Shown here: one piece after another, positions 25,874 to 35,288 of the stretch
How positions within the stretch are numbered: position 1 is the first letter of the stretch
Layout: every line of letters begins with the position of its first letter
DNA from: an uncultured SAR116 cluster alpha proteobacterium
Lineage (GTDB): Bacteria; Pseudomonadota; Alphaproteobacteria; Puniceispirillales; Puniceispirillaceae
Direction: 5' to 3'
Length of the DNA: 64,000 bases
Assembly (NCBI GenBank): GCA_902622515.1
Contig: CACNQE010000005.1
Span: 1-64,000, forward strand
Made by a program: the position numbers and the translations under genes
The notes under the pieces: generated by a model
What the model saw: only the letters and a program-made list of their open reading frames with translations
Databases searched by the model: none
What the model was told of the DNA's origin: nothing

Positions 25874-27388
25874 ATGCGTGAAAATATTTCTTTAATGTTA
25901 AATGGCAATATAGAACAGATTCCTCCTATTAATTCAGCTGTCACGCTCATGAATTGGTTAAGGAATAATAAAAATCTCACTGGCACAAAAGAAGGATGTG
26001 CAGAGGGAGATTGTGGCGCCTGTACGGTAGTCATTGGAAAATATAATCATAGTTTAGGTAGAGTGACATGGAGCGCGGTAAATAGCTGTATATTGTTTTT
26101 ACCAATGCTAGATGGGTGCTCAATCCGAACAGTGGAGGGTCTAGCCTACAGCGAAGACGAGTTACACCCAGTACAAACTGCCTTCATAGAAAAACATGCC
26201 TCACAATGTGGATTTTGTACACCAGGTTTTGTTATGTCTTTATATGGAGCGTGGTGTAAAAAACAAAAGCCAGAAGGTTCGGATATTGACAATTTATTTG
26301 CTGGTAATTTGTGCCGATGCACTGGTTATCTTCCAATTAAAAAGGCTGCTTTGCAGATTGGAGCGATACCCGAAGAAGAGAGAGATACTAGTTATCTCAA
26401 CATAGAGGAAGAATTTGTAATCCAGAATTTAAAAAATGAACCATTGTCTATTGATGTGAAAAATGAAAAACGCCAGTTTAGATTTGATGCACCTAAAAAT
26501 ATTAAAATGGTTGGTCCAATTCTTCAAGAAAAGGATCCTTTAATTTTATCAGGTGCTACTGATATAGGACTTTGGGTTACAAAAAAGCATATGGAAATAG
26601 GTCATTTCTTATACCTTGGAGATGTAAAAGAACTAAATTTCCTGAACGAAAATCAGAAAGCATTTGAAATAGGTGCTTCTGTATCTCATGAAGTTGCTAT
26701 GCAAAAGCTTGGGTCACATTTTGAAGCACTATTGGAATTATGGAGGCGGTTTGGCTCTGAGCAGGTGAGGGCAAGTGGAACTGTGGTCGGAAATATCGCC
26801 AATGGTTCTCCTATAGCCGACATTTCACCCGCATTCATTGCTCTTGGAGCGTCATTAACAATTAGTCATTTAGAAAATAAAAGGGTTATACCTATTCAGT
26901 CTTTTTTTATTTCCTACGGCAAACAGGATTTAAAGAAAGGTGAATTTATTAAATCTGTTTATGTACCAAAATTAGAGAAAAATCAGAGATTTGAATGCTT
27001 TAAAATTTCCAGGAGATTTGACCAAGATATATCTGCCGTAATGGGTGCGTTTCTGTTTTCAATAAGTGAGGATGGGTTCATTGAAAAAGCTCAAATAGCT
27101 TATGGTGGTATGGCAGCTATTCCAAAAGAAGCCTCCAATTTAAGTGAACTCTTAATTGGTAAGGAGTTAGGAAATCTGCCTCTAGATGATTGCAAAAAAG
27201 CCCTCAAAGAGGATTTTCAACCAATTACAGATGTAAGAGCTAGTAGGGAGTATAGGAATGATGTTGCCTTTAATTTGTTTGTAAAAGCATGCGATAAGAT
27301 TTCTGGAAAACCATCCAGTTATTTGCCAGGTGCTGTGTTTGAAAACGTATCTGGAAACTCTGTAACTAAAAGTCAGCAAAATGTCTAA
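25874..27388 (+). CDS. xdhA: Xanthine dehydrogenase small subunit (2Fe-2S/FAD)
   Basis: A 504-residue subunit. The first [2Fe-2S] cluster is bound by Cys42, 47, 50 and 72 and the second by Cys112, 115, 147 and 149 (QCGFCTPGFV, LCRCTGYLP). An FAD domain follows from about residue 205 (LSGATDIGLWVTK; GSEQVRASGTVVGNIANGSP), then the CO-dehydrogenase flavoprotein C-terminal domain. It carries electrons from the molybdenum centre of XdhB to NAD. It overlaps xdhB by eight bases and lies divergent from uraH. AAGGTG precedes the ATG. Length and order are those of bacterial XdhA. Confidence 0.97.
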   Translation: MRENISLMLNGNIEQIPPINSAVTLMNWLRNNKNLTGTKEGCAEGDCGACTVVIGKYNHSLGRVTWSAVNSCILFLPMLDGCSIRTVEGLAYSEDELHPVQTAFIEKHASQCGFCTPGFVMSLYGAWCKKQKPEGSDIDNLFAGNLCRCTGYLPIKKAALQIGAIPEEERDTSYLNIEEEFVIQNLKNEPLSIDVKNEKRQFRFDAPKNIKMVGPILQEKDPLILSGATDIGLWVTKKHMEIGHFLYLGDVKELNFLNENQKAFEIGASVSHEVAMQKLGSHFEALLELWRRFGSEQVRASGTVVGNIANGSPIADISPAFIALGASLTISHLENKRVIPIQSFFISYGKQDLKKGEFIKSVYVPKLEKNQRFECFKISRRFDQDISAVMGAFLFSISEDGFIEKAQIAYGGMAAIPKEASNLSELLIGKELGNLPLDDCKKALKEDFQPITDVRASREYRNDVAFNLFVKACDKISGKPSSYLPGAVFENVSGNSVTKSQQNV

Positions 27389-29669
27389 AAGCATTGTCAA
27401 CGAAGATTTCCACGATAGCGCTAAGTTGCACGTAACAGGGCGTGCTATTTATGTAGATGACATTCCTGTTCCTTCTAGCTGTTTACATATATTGCTTGGA
27501 TTGAGCAAGATTGCTAATGGTAAAATTATGGAGATGGAATTAAATGACGTAAAAAAAATGCCAGGTATAATTGATGTAATAACAGCAAAAGATATTCCAG
27601 GTAAAAATGATGCTAGCCCAATATTTGGAGATGATCCTATTTTTGCTGAAAACGAAGTTATTTATAACGGGCAGGTAATTTTTGCTATAATAGCTGAAAC
27701 CCTGGAGCATGCAAAAATAGCAATTAAGGAAGCTAAAATTGTATATTCAGAGACACCACCTATCATAACATTAGCCCAAGCAAGACATAAAGAAACACTT
27801 TTGTGTCCTCCTAAAATCGTTTCGAGAGGTGATTTTTCATCCTCCATTCATCATTCTGACCATATAATTGAAGGTGAAATCGTTATTGGTGGACAAGAAC
27901 ATTTTTATCTAGAGGGTCAGGCAGCTTTAGCAGTTCCAAAGGAAAATAAAGATATTCAAATATTTGTTTCATCACAACATCCATCTGAAATTCAGCATAA
28001 AGTCGCAGCGGTCTTGAGTCTGGCGCTTAATAATGTTTCTGTCGAGGTAAGGCGGATGGGTGGCGCATTTGGGGGTAAGGAAAGTCAGGCTAATTTGCCT
28101 GCATGCATTGTGGCAATTGCAGCTCAAAAAACAGGTAAACCTTGTAAACTAGTTTATGATCGTGATGATGATATGCGAATAACAGGGAAAAGGCATGATT
28201 TTATTTCAGCATACAAGGTTGGTTTTGATGCAAATGGTGTTATAAACGCATTGCGCATCCAACATGACATGCGATGCGGTATGTCGATGGACTTATCTGC
28301 TGCAATAGCAGAACGTGCGCTTATGCACTCTGAAAACAGTTATTACATCCCGAATGTTGAATTCATAGCGAATTTGTATAAAACAAATACCCCTTCAAAT
28401 ACAGCATTCAGAGGTTTCGGTGGCCCACAAGGTATGTTAGCTATGGAGCGAGTGATTGACGAAATTGCTCATTTCTTAAAATTAGATCCGCTTACTATTC
28501 GGAAACGAAATTTTTACTTGGACAATAAAAACCCAATGCAGAAAGAACAACAAACTCCTTATGGACAGGTTGTTAAAGATTGTATTATTAATGACCTTGT
28601 AAATAAGCTTGAATACTCCTCCAATTATCTTAGCCGACGAAAAGAAATAGAACGGTTTAACAAAACATCGAAGTTAATTAAAAGGGGGATTGCATTAACT
28701 CCCGTAAAATTTGGTATTTCATTTAATAAACTGATGTTAAATCAAGCAGGTGCCTTGGTTAATGTATATTCTGATGGTTCCGTATATTTGAATCATGGTG
28801 GCACGGAAATGGGGCAAGGTTTATTTACAAAGGTAAGAAAAATTGTAGCTAGTACGTTTGGTATATTGTCAAATAATGTAAAAATTAGCGCCACAGATAC
28901 TAATAAAGTTCCCAATACCTCTGCTACAGCCGCTTCATCTGGAACAGACCTAAATGGAATGGCAGCCTACTTGGCTGCTTTTCAAATTAAAGAAAGAATG
29001 GCAGCATATCTCGGTCATTTGTATCAATGTGAAAGTTCAGAAGTCATTTTTTCTAGAGGAAAGATAATAATATTTGATGAAGAAAAAATGACATTTTCTC
29101 AGGCAGCTGAAAAATGTTGGATGGGGCGTATCTCGCTATCCTCTACGGGATTTTATAAGACGCCAGATATATATTGGGATGCAGAAAAAGGAGAAGGTAG
29201 GCCATTTTATTATTTTGTATATGGTGCCGCGGTTAGCGAAATTGTTATTGATAAATTAACAGGTGAAAGCAGGGTGGTTAGTGTAGATATATTGCATGAC
29301 GTTGGACGTTCTATTAACCCATCAATAGACAGAGGACAGATAGAAGGCGGGTTTGTTCAAGGCCTTGGTTGGCTGAGTATGGAAGAATTAGTTTATGCGA
29401 ATGACGGTACATTGATGACACACTCCCCTGCAACCTACAAAATTCCTGCTTTTTCAGACTCACCAATTAATTGGAATGTTGAGTTTTATAAGGGTGATGG
29501 AAATATTGAAGAAACTATCAATCGTTCAAAGGCAGTAGGCGAACCACCATTTATGCTTGCAATGAGCGTATTTTTTGCTTATTCGCATGCATTAGCGTCT
29601 CTTAAAGAGAGCTATCCTAGCCTCAATAGTCCGGCTACTGCTGAGCAATTATATTTTACTCAGTTTTAA
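27381..29669 (+). CDS. xdhB: Xanthine dehydrogenase molybdenum-binding subunit
   Basis: A 762-residue subunit carrying the molybdopterin site where hypoxanthine and xanthine are hydroxylated to urate. Landmarks are GQEHFYLEGQAA, RRMGGAFGGKES, the Moco-contact FRGFGGPQGM, GGTEMGQGL, and near the C-terminus VGEPPFML with the catalytic Glu721. The arginine/glutamate pocket residues sit in the expected places. The gene starts within the end of xdhA and is followed after 25 bases by xdhC. It requires imported molybdate, and the tupBC pair upstream in the window is a candidate route. Confidence 0.97.
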   Translation: MSKSIVNEDFHDSAKLHVTGRAIYVDDIPVPSSCLHILLGLSKIANGKIMEMELNDVKKMPGIIDVITAKDIPGKNDASPIFGDDPIFAENEVIYNGQVIFAIIAETLEHAKIAIKEAKIVYSETPPIITLAQARHKETLLCPPKIVSRGDFSSSIHHSDHIIEGEIVIGGQEHFYLEGQAALAVPKENKDIQIFVSSQHPSEIQHKVAAVLSLALNNVSVEVRRMGGAFGGKESQANLPACIVAIAAQKTGKPCKLVYDRDDDMRITGKRHDFISAYKVGFDANGVINALRIQHDMRCGMSMDLSAAIAERALMHSENSYYIPNVEFIANLYKTNTPSNTAFRGFGGPQGMLAMERVIDEIAHFLKLDPLTIRKRNFYLDNKNPMQKEQQTPYGQVVKDCIINDLVNKLEYSSNYLSRRKEIERFNKTSKLIKRGIALTPVKFGISFNKLMLNQAGALVNVYSDGSVYLNHGGTEMGQGLFTKVRKIVASTFGILSNNVKISATDTNKVPNTSATAASSGTDLNGMAAYLAAFQIKERMAAYLGHLYQCESSEVIFSRGKIIIFDEEKMTFSQAAEKCWMGRISLSSTGFYKTPDIYWDAEKGEGRPFYYFVYGAAVSEIVIDKLTGESRVVSVDILHDVGRSINPSIDRGQIEGGFVQGLGWLSMEELVYANDGTLMTHSPATYKIPAFSDSPINWNVEFYKGDGNIEETINRSKAVGEPPFMLAMSVFFAYSHALASLKESYPSLNSPATAEQLYFTQF

Positions 29670-29694
29670 TTTGTCGCAGGAATATCAATGAAAT

Positions 29695-30606
29695 ATGAAT
29701 GAACCACCCTCAAAAATTGAACAGATTATTGAGAAAGTTTCGACTTATAATACTGTGGCAAGAGTAATAATTATGTCTACAAAAGGCTCTGCGCCCAGAA
29801 AAGCGTATTCACAAATGTTTATTACAGAAAATCAAATATTTGGGAGTATAGGTGGAGGTCAGCTCGAATATCAAGTTACTTCAATTTGTCGTGCTCGTCT
29901 CTCTTCATTGAAGAAATTTGGACGTGAAGTTAGGCGATTTGCACTTGGTCCTTCTCTTGGTCAATGTTGTGGTGGAAGTGTGAATATACTGATCGAATAT
30001 TTTCATCATTCTGATTTGAAGGAAATTCAGAAATTAAACAAGGCTAATAACTTGATACATGAGCTTGATACTGAAAATTATCCTTATGAAAATAATAAGT
30101 CTTCATCTTTAGACAAAAAAAAGTTTTTTAAGGAACTAATGATAGATGAAAGAAAAGACTTTTTTGTTTGGGGCGCTGGTCATACTGGGCGAGAAATAAT
30201 TTCCACTACAAAATCTTTACCTTTAAATCGTTACTGGATTGATATTTCGAGGGAAAGGTTTCCTGCTTCAATTGATGATGATGTACACGCCATTTGGGCA
30301 AATGAACCTGCAAATTTGGCCAAGAATCTTCCAAATGGTGGCATACACCTCATTCTCACGCATTCACACGCACTTGATTTAGCAATAATACAATCTCTAC
30401 TTAAAGAAAATAAGTTTTATAAATTGGGTTTAATTGGATCAAAAACTAAAAAGACAAGATTCAAAAATCAGCTTTCAAAGGCAGGGTTTTCTTCAATTGA
30501 TATTGAAAAAATAATCTGTCCAATTGGCTTGCCAGAAATTCAAGGAGATGAACCATTTAGGATAGCTCTTTCCGTTGCAGGTCAGATATCAAATTGGACA
30601 CTTTGA
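29695..30606 (+). CDS. xdhC: Xanthine dehydrogenase accessory protein (Moco sulfuration/insertion)
   Basis: A 303-residue cytoplasmic maturation factor. The N-terminal XdhC/CoxI part reads STKGSAPRKAYSQM, FGSIGGGQLEYQV and LGQCCGGSV, where the cysteine pair contributes to holding the sulfurated molybdenum cofactor. The C-terminal Rossmann part starts at FVWGAGHTGREI and ends with GLIGSKTKKTRFKNQL and CPIGLPEIQGDEPFRIALSV. It hands mature cofactor to XdhB and is the last gene of xdhABC. It converges on the 8-oxoguanine deaminase gene with nine bases between. Confidence 0.95.
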   Translation: MNEPPSKIEQIIEKVSTYNTVARVIIMSTKGSAPRKAYSQMFITENQIFGSIGGGQLEYQVTSICRARLSSLKKFGREVRRFALGPSLGQCCGGSVNILIEYFHHSDLKEIQKLNKANNLIHELDTENYPYENNKSSSLDKKKFFKELMIDERKDFFVWGAGHTGREIISTTKSLPLNRYWIDISRERFPASIDDDVHAIWANEPANLAKNLPNGGIHLILTHSHALDLAIIQSLLKENKFYKLGLIGSKTKKTRFKNQLSKAGFSSIDIEKIICPIGLPEIQGDEPFRIALSVAGQISNWTL

Positions 30607-30615
30607 CGAGAGTCT

Positions 30616-31971
30616 TTAAGCAGAGTTTAAAAGTTCGATTGATAATTTGCGGTGTTCTTCTAATAGTGAACTTAAATTCATTGTTGTGAGATGACCATCT
30701 TCAACTACAAACTTACCATTGATAATTGTATGTTTCGTTTTAACGGGACCACAGAAAACAAGACCAGCAAGAGGGTCAGCGTGAGTGCCTGCCAAATCAA
30801 CTGATTGCATATCATAAATAGCCAAATCAGCAGAGAGACCTGGAGCTATTTGCCCTATATTGTCCTGTCTTAATACTTTTGCGCCTCCTCTAGTTGCAGT
30901 TCTCAGAACATCCCTTGCAGTTATAGCTGATGCACCATGTTTTACCCTTTGGAGTAACATTGCCTGACGCGCTTCATTTAGCATATGTCCACTATCGTTA
31001 GAGGAAGAACCATCGACACCAAGTCCTACCCTAACCTTATGCTCAAACATCTCTAACAAGGGTGCAATCCCACTGCCAAGCCGCATGTTGGAAGATGGAC
31101 AATGGGATATACCAGTATTTGTTTTTCCCAACAATTTAACTTCACCAGTATTTAATTGAACACAATGTGCGTGCCAAACGTCTTCTCCGAGCCAGCCAAG
31201 GCTCTCGGCATATTCGCCAGGTCTCATATTAAATTTAGCAAGTGAATATTCTATATCTTCGTAATTTTCAGCCAGATGTGTGTGCAAATTAAGATTATTT
31301 TCTCTCGCTAGAGCTGCTGTTTGAATCATCAGATCATTACTGACTGAAAATGGGGAACATGGCGCTAGGCTAATCTTGATCATAGCATTAGGGCTTTTAT
31401 CATGAAACTGAGATATTACACGTTCGCAGTCCTTTAAAATATGGTTCTCATTCTCAGTTAGCTTGTCGGGTGGCAATCCGCCTTGTGACTCACCAATACT
31501 CATGGACCCACGCGTTGGATGGAATCTAACTCCTATATCGATTGCTGCCTCTATTGAATCATCTAATCTTGAACCTCCCGGAAATAAATATTGATGGTCT
31601 GTTGATGTTGTGCAACCTGATAGCACTAGCTCTGCTAATCCAACCGCTGAGGAAATGTAGATATGCCTAGGGCCTAATCCACACCAGACGGGGTAAAGTG
31701 TGGTAAGCCAGCCAAAAAGACTCTCATTCTGGGCGTTGGGAATTACTCTAGTTAAATTCTGGAAAAGGTGATGATGAGTATTAACCATTCCAGGGATAAC
31801 AATAGACTTTGACAAATCAATCATTTTGTCAGCTGTATTTGGAAGGGTATCTAGAGGTCCGATTTGCCTAATTACGCCATTTTCACAGAAAATGGATTGG
31901 TCATGTAATTCTTCATCAGCATCGTTCATCGTTGCAATTAATGCAGCATTTTTTAAAAGTAGCGTTGCCAT
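30616..31971 (-). CDS. 8-oxoguanine deaminase-type amidohydrolase
   Basis: A 451-residue cytoplasmic zinc amidohydrolase of the ATZ/TRZ group. Metal ligands are seen in NTHHHLFQN, HTHLAE, HAHCVQL and VDGSSSNDSG. The segment TDHQYLFPGG, and WLTTLYPVWCGL earlier, resemble characterised 8-oxoguanine deaminases, which turn 8-oxoguanine into urate; guanine or cytosine deamination is the alternative. Its product would feed PuuD directly. The frame is open from 32007, but MATLLLKNAAL at 31971 is the normal family start. It is the last gene of the purine importer operon, 63 bases after the binding protein gene. Confidence 0.88.
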   Translation of the reverse strand: MATLLLKNAALIATMNDADEELHDQSIFCENGVIRQIGPLDTLPNTADKMIDLSKSIVIPGMVNTHHHLFQNLTRVIPNAQNESLFGWLTTLYPVWCGLGPRHIYISSAVGLAELVLSGCTTSTDHQYLFPGGSRLDDSIEAAIDIGVRFHPTRGSMSIGESQGGLPPDKLTENENHILKDCERVISQFHDKSPNAMIKISLAPCSPFSVSNDLMIQTAALARENNLNLHTHLAENYEDIEYSLAKFNMRPGEYAESLGWLGEDVWHAHCVQLNTGEVKLLGKTNTGISHCPSSNMRLGSGIAPLLEMFEHKVRVGLGVDGSSSNDSGHMLNEARQAMLLQRVKHGASAITARDVLRTATRGGAKVLRQDNIGQIAPGLSADLAIYDMQSVDLAGTHADPLAGLVFCGPVKTKHTIINGKFVVEDGHLTTMNLSSLLEEHRKLSIELLNSA

Positions 31972-32034
31972 GAAATAAATTATTCCAATATCTATCGAAG
32001 GAAGCAAATTATCCCCCGATAGATATTTGTTTAG

Positions 32035-33156
32035 TTAATTTGGTATTTTGCCTATTACGCCATCGACATAATAATTCATTGCCCAAAGTCCACCGTCATC
32101 TAAAACTTCTCCACTTGCAAGAATCTGATTGCCTTCATTATCCATCATAGGACCAGAAAATATATTAATACTTCCATTTGCAATTCCATCTCTAGCTTCT
32201 TGAGCGGCTTTGGCTACATTAGAAGGCATGTTTTTAAAGTCAGTTAAAACTAAAAAGTCCTCACTAAGTCCTTTCCAAGTATTTCCTGCCCAGTGGTCTG
32301 GTCCTTCGCCAGTAGTCCAAGAACCATCCAAAGCTTTTTGAATTTGAGAAATATAGTAAGGGCCCCAATTATTTACAGATGCAAAAAGCTGTGCGCTAGG
32401 AGCAAACTCATGCATATCGGATGATTGACCAAATCCAAAAACACCAGATTTTTCAGCCGTTTGTAACATAGCTGGGCTATCTGTATGTTGTGCTAGTACA
32501 TCGGCCCCCTCCGCAATGAGTACCTTTGCTGCGTCTCCCTCTTTTACAGGGTCATACCATGTATTTGCCCAAACTACTGAAATAGTTGCATCTTTATTTA
32601 CACTTTTTAAACCTTGTGCAAATGAGTTTATACCTTGAATAACTTCTGGAATTGGGAAAGCTGCAACATAACCAATTTTGTTTGATTTTGTTGTCAAGCC
32701 TGCTACAACTCCTTGAACATAGCGTCCTTCATAAAAGCGAATATTACCAGTAGCCATATTTTCAGCACGCATATAGCCAGTGATATGATCGAATTTGATA
32801 TTTGGAAATTCTTTAGCAACTTTTAGAGTCGGTTCCATGTAGCCAAATGAGGTAGTAAAGATCATATCATTACCATTTTGTGCAAGCTCACGGATAACAC
32901 GAGTTGCGTCTGGTCCCTCTGGAACATTCTCAACATAAGATGTTTCAACTTTATCGCCGAAGTGTTCTTGTACTTGTTGGCGGCCAACCTCATGAGCATA
33001 TGTCCAGCCATGGTCTCCTGGATTAGTAAGATATACAAAAGCAACTTTCATTTTCGTTTCTTTATCCTCTACCTGGTCTACGTTGGTAGCAAAATAGAAA
33101 ACGACAGCAATAATTGCCAATAATCCCGCAAATATTATAAATCTATTATTTTTCAT
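32035..33156 (-). CDS. BMP-family ABC transporter substrate-binding protein (purine/nucleoside)
   Basis: A 373-residue periplasmic protein of the PnrA/Med (Bmp) family. A hydrophobic signal or anchor covers about residues 5-24, with no clear lipobox. Family landmarks are KVAFVYLTNPGDHGWTYAHE, ITGYMRAENMAT, YEGRYVQGVVAGLTTKSNKI, GYVAAFPIPEVIQGINSFAQ and QHTDSPAMLQ. Related proteins bind purine nucleosides or nucleobases. The two permeases and the ATPase lie just upstream, with 133 bases between it and the last permease, where an RNA-processing or extra promoter element might sit, as binding proteins are usually over-expressed. The deaminase gene downstream supports a purine substrate. Confidence 0.92.
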   Translation of the reverse strand: MKNNRFIIFAGLLAIIAVVFYFATNVDQVEDKETKMKVAFVYLTNPGDHGWTYAHEVGRQQVQEHFGDKVETSYVENVPEGPDATRVIRELAQNGNDMIFTTSFGYMEPTLKVAKEFPNIKFDHITGYMRAENMATGNIRFYEGRYVQGVVAGLTTKSNKIGYVAAFPIPEVIQGINSFAQGLKSVNKDATISVVWANTWYDPVKEGDAAKVLIAEGADVLAQHTDSPAMLQTAEKSGVFGFGQSSDMHEFAPSAQLFASVNNWGPYYISQIQKALDGSWTTGEGPDHWAGNTWKGLSEDFLVLTDFKNMPSNVAKAAQEARDGIANGSINIFSGPMMDNEGNQILASGEVLDDGGLWAMNYYVDGVIGKIPN

Positions 33157-33289
33157 TTTTCAAACCTCAAGTTACTAAAAATTTTTTATAAATATACTCT
33201 ATAGTATTAAAAAAAAACTAGTGGGTAAATCAATTTAGGTAAGGCACCACAACTCTGTTCAAAAATTAGGCTAATGCAGTCCCTTTTCA

Positions 33290-34198
33290 TTATTTTGATG
33301 AAATAAACGGTCTGGTTAAATCAGACGGTGCTAAGTACTTTGCAGTTCCTTTACTAGATATCAAAACAAGCACGAAAATAGTGGCAATATAAGGTAGAGA
33401 TGATAAAAATTGGGGTGGAATTGTCCAGCCACGTGCTTGTCCTGCAAGCTGCATTATAGTAATGGCTCCAAACAATATAGCGCCATAAATAATTCTTGAG
33501 GGCATCCAGGATGCAAAAACGACTAAAGCCAAAGCGATCCATCCGCGTCCACTTGTCATTCCTTCAGACCAATGGGGTGTTAACATTAATGGAAGATAAG
33601 CCCCTCCTAAACCAGCCATCATACCCCCAAATAGAATAGAACACCATCTTACAGTTAAAACCTTGTAACCAAGTGAGTGAGCACTGTTATGGCTGATGCC
33701 GCAAGCTCGAAGAACTAATCCATATTTAGATTTAAACAAAAATATCCAAACAAGAAGTGCAATAAAAACGGATAAATATGCAATTGCGTCTAACGCAAAA
33801 AACACTCCTATGAAGGACATATTGCTTAAAGTTTCTGGAAAAACTGTTGGAAGACCCTCAATGGCTTTACCTACAAAATCAGAGCCAATTAATCCAGAAA
33901 GACCTGTTCCAAAAATTGTTAAGGCAAGACCGGTAGCAACCTGGTTTGTAGCAAGTCCTAAAACGAAGAATCCAAAAATAGCTGCTGTGAGACAACCAGA
34001 AATGACACCAGCAAGCAATCCAACCAGCAAACTTCCAGATACATAAGTTAATGCAAAAGCAGATACAGCTCCCATAAGCATCATACCTTCTAGACCGAGA
34101 TTTAAAACGCCACTCCGTTCAACAACAAGTTCTCCCGTTGCTGCTAGAATCAGGGGCACAGATGTCATTAAGATTGTAAGAACAAGTGCATCAATCAT
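33290..34198 (-). CDS. Purine/nucleoside ABC transporter permease (second)
   Basis: A 302-residue inner-membrane permease with about nine helices. GELVVERSGVLNLGLEGMML (22-41) is the signature of the second permease of Bmp-type nucleoside importers (NupQ/YufQ-like), and RACGISHNSAHSLGYKVLTV is the coupling loop to the ATPase. Its start overlaps the first permease gene by eight bases. It forms a heterodimer with that protein. The remaining sequence is ordinary. Confidence 0.93.
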   Translation of the reverse strand: MIDALVLTILMTSVPLILAATGELVVERSGVLNLGLEGMMLMGAVSAFALTYVSGSLLVGLLAGVISGCLTAAIFGFFVLGLATNQVATGLALTIFGTGLSGLIGSDFVGKAIEGLPTVFPETLSNMSFIGVFFALDAIAYLSVFIALLVWIFLFKSKYGLVLRACGISHNSAHSLGYKVLTVRWCSILFGGMMAGLGGAYLPLMLTPHWSEGMTSGRGWIALALVVFASWMPSRIIYGAILFGAITIMQLAGQARGWTIPPQFLSSLPYIATIFVLVLISSKGTAKYLAPSDLTRPFISSK

Positions 34199-35285
34199 TT
34201 AAACTACTCTTTTGGTTGTAATTAAAACCAATTTCATATTTTGTTAATGTTTCACCGGCAAGTAGAAAAAATAAAAGTATTCCCTTGAACACACCAGTAA
34301 CTACTTTTGGAATAGCTAAAGCAATTTGAGCAGAATCTCCTCCCACCTCAATAAGTGCAATTAATAGACCTGAAATTATTACAGCTGCAGGATTTAAGCG
34401 CGCAAGAAAGGCAACAATTATAGCAGTGAATCCATAACCAAAAGAAATGTTTGGCTGCAATTGGCCAATATTTGCAGACACTTCAATCATTCCTGCCAAA
34501 CCTGCTAGTCCTCCAGAAATAATAAATAATGTTATAGTTGTTTTAGATTCGTTAAAGCCGGAAAATCGAAGAGCCTGAGGGCTATCACCTATTAGTTTAA
34601 TTTGAAAACCAAAAACTGTCTTTTCCATCGCAAACCAGCATAGAAGACAAATTAAAATAGCTATGAAAACACCCCAGTGTAGTTGGCTAATATTACCAAT
34701 ACCTGGAAAATAAATTTTAGAAATTAGCGCCACGTCAGGATAGTATTTTGTTAGAGGAAAACCGAATGATGTTGGACTTCGCCATGGTCCTCTAACAAGC
34801 CAATCCAAGAATAAACTTGCAACATAAGTAAGCATCAATGTTACTAGAATTTCATTTGTACGAAGTTTTATCTTAAGGAGTGCTGGGAATAATGCCCATA
34901 AAGCACCACCGATAAATGAAAAAATGGCCATGGCCGGTAATAACCAGACAGATTGAGTTTCTGAAAATGATAACGCAAGTCCACCAGAAAAGACTGCACC
35001 CATAATCAACTGCCCTTCTGCCCCAATATTCCAGATATTTGCTCTAAAACAAAGTACTAGTCCTGTACCTATAATCAAAAGGGGACAGGCCTTTACAAAT
35101 AAATCAGCTATTTTGTCTAAGCGGGATAGAGGGGATATAAAAAAGTGATAAAGTGCCTTACCAGGGTCGTAGCCTAAAATACTAAATATAAAGAACCCAA
35201 AGATAATTGTTAGTAAGATAGAAATAATAGGAATAGATATTGTAAAAAAAAGGGATATTTCTTTTCTCGGCGTTAAATAAAACAT
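34191..35285 (-). CDS. Purine/nucleoside ABC transporter permease (first)
   Basis: A 364-residue inner-membrane permease. After two N-terminal helices comes CFRANIWNIGAEGQLIMGAV (about 79-98), the marker of the first permease of Bmp-type importers, then KLRTNEILVTLMLTYVA and the coupling loop LIGDSPQALRFSGFNESKTT. NIGQLQPNISFGYGFTAIIV is also standard. It starts three bases after the ATPase stop. It pairs with the second permease encoded immediately downstream. Confidence 0.93.
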   Translation of the reverse strand: MFYLTPRKEISLFFTISIPIISILLTIIFGFFIFSILGYDPGKALYHFFISPLSRLDKIADLFVKACPLLIIGTGLVLCFRANIWNIGAEGQLIMGAVFSGGLALSFSETQSVWLLPAMAIFSFIGGALWALFPALLKIKLRTNEILVTLMLTYVASLFLDWLVRGPWRSPTSFGFPLTKYYPDVALISKIYFPGIGNISQLHWGVFIAILICLLCWFAMEKTVFGFQIKLIGDSPQALRFSGFNESKTTITLFIISGGLAGLAGMIEVSANIGQLQPNISFGYGFTAIIVAFLARLNPAAVIISGLLIALIEVGGDSAQIALAIPKVVTGVFKGILLFFLLAGETLTKYEIGFNYNQKSSLND

Positions 35286-35288
35286 ATC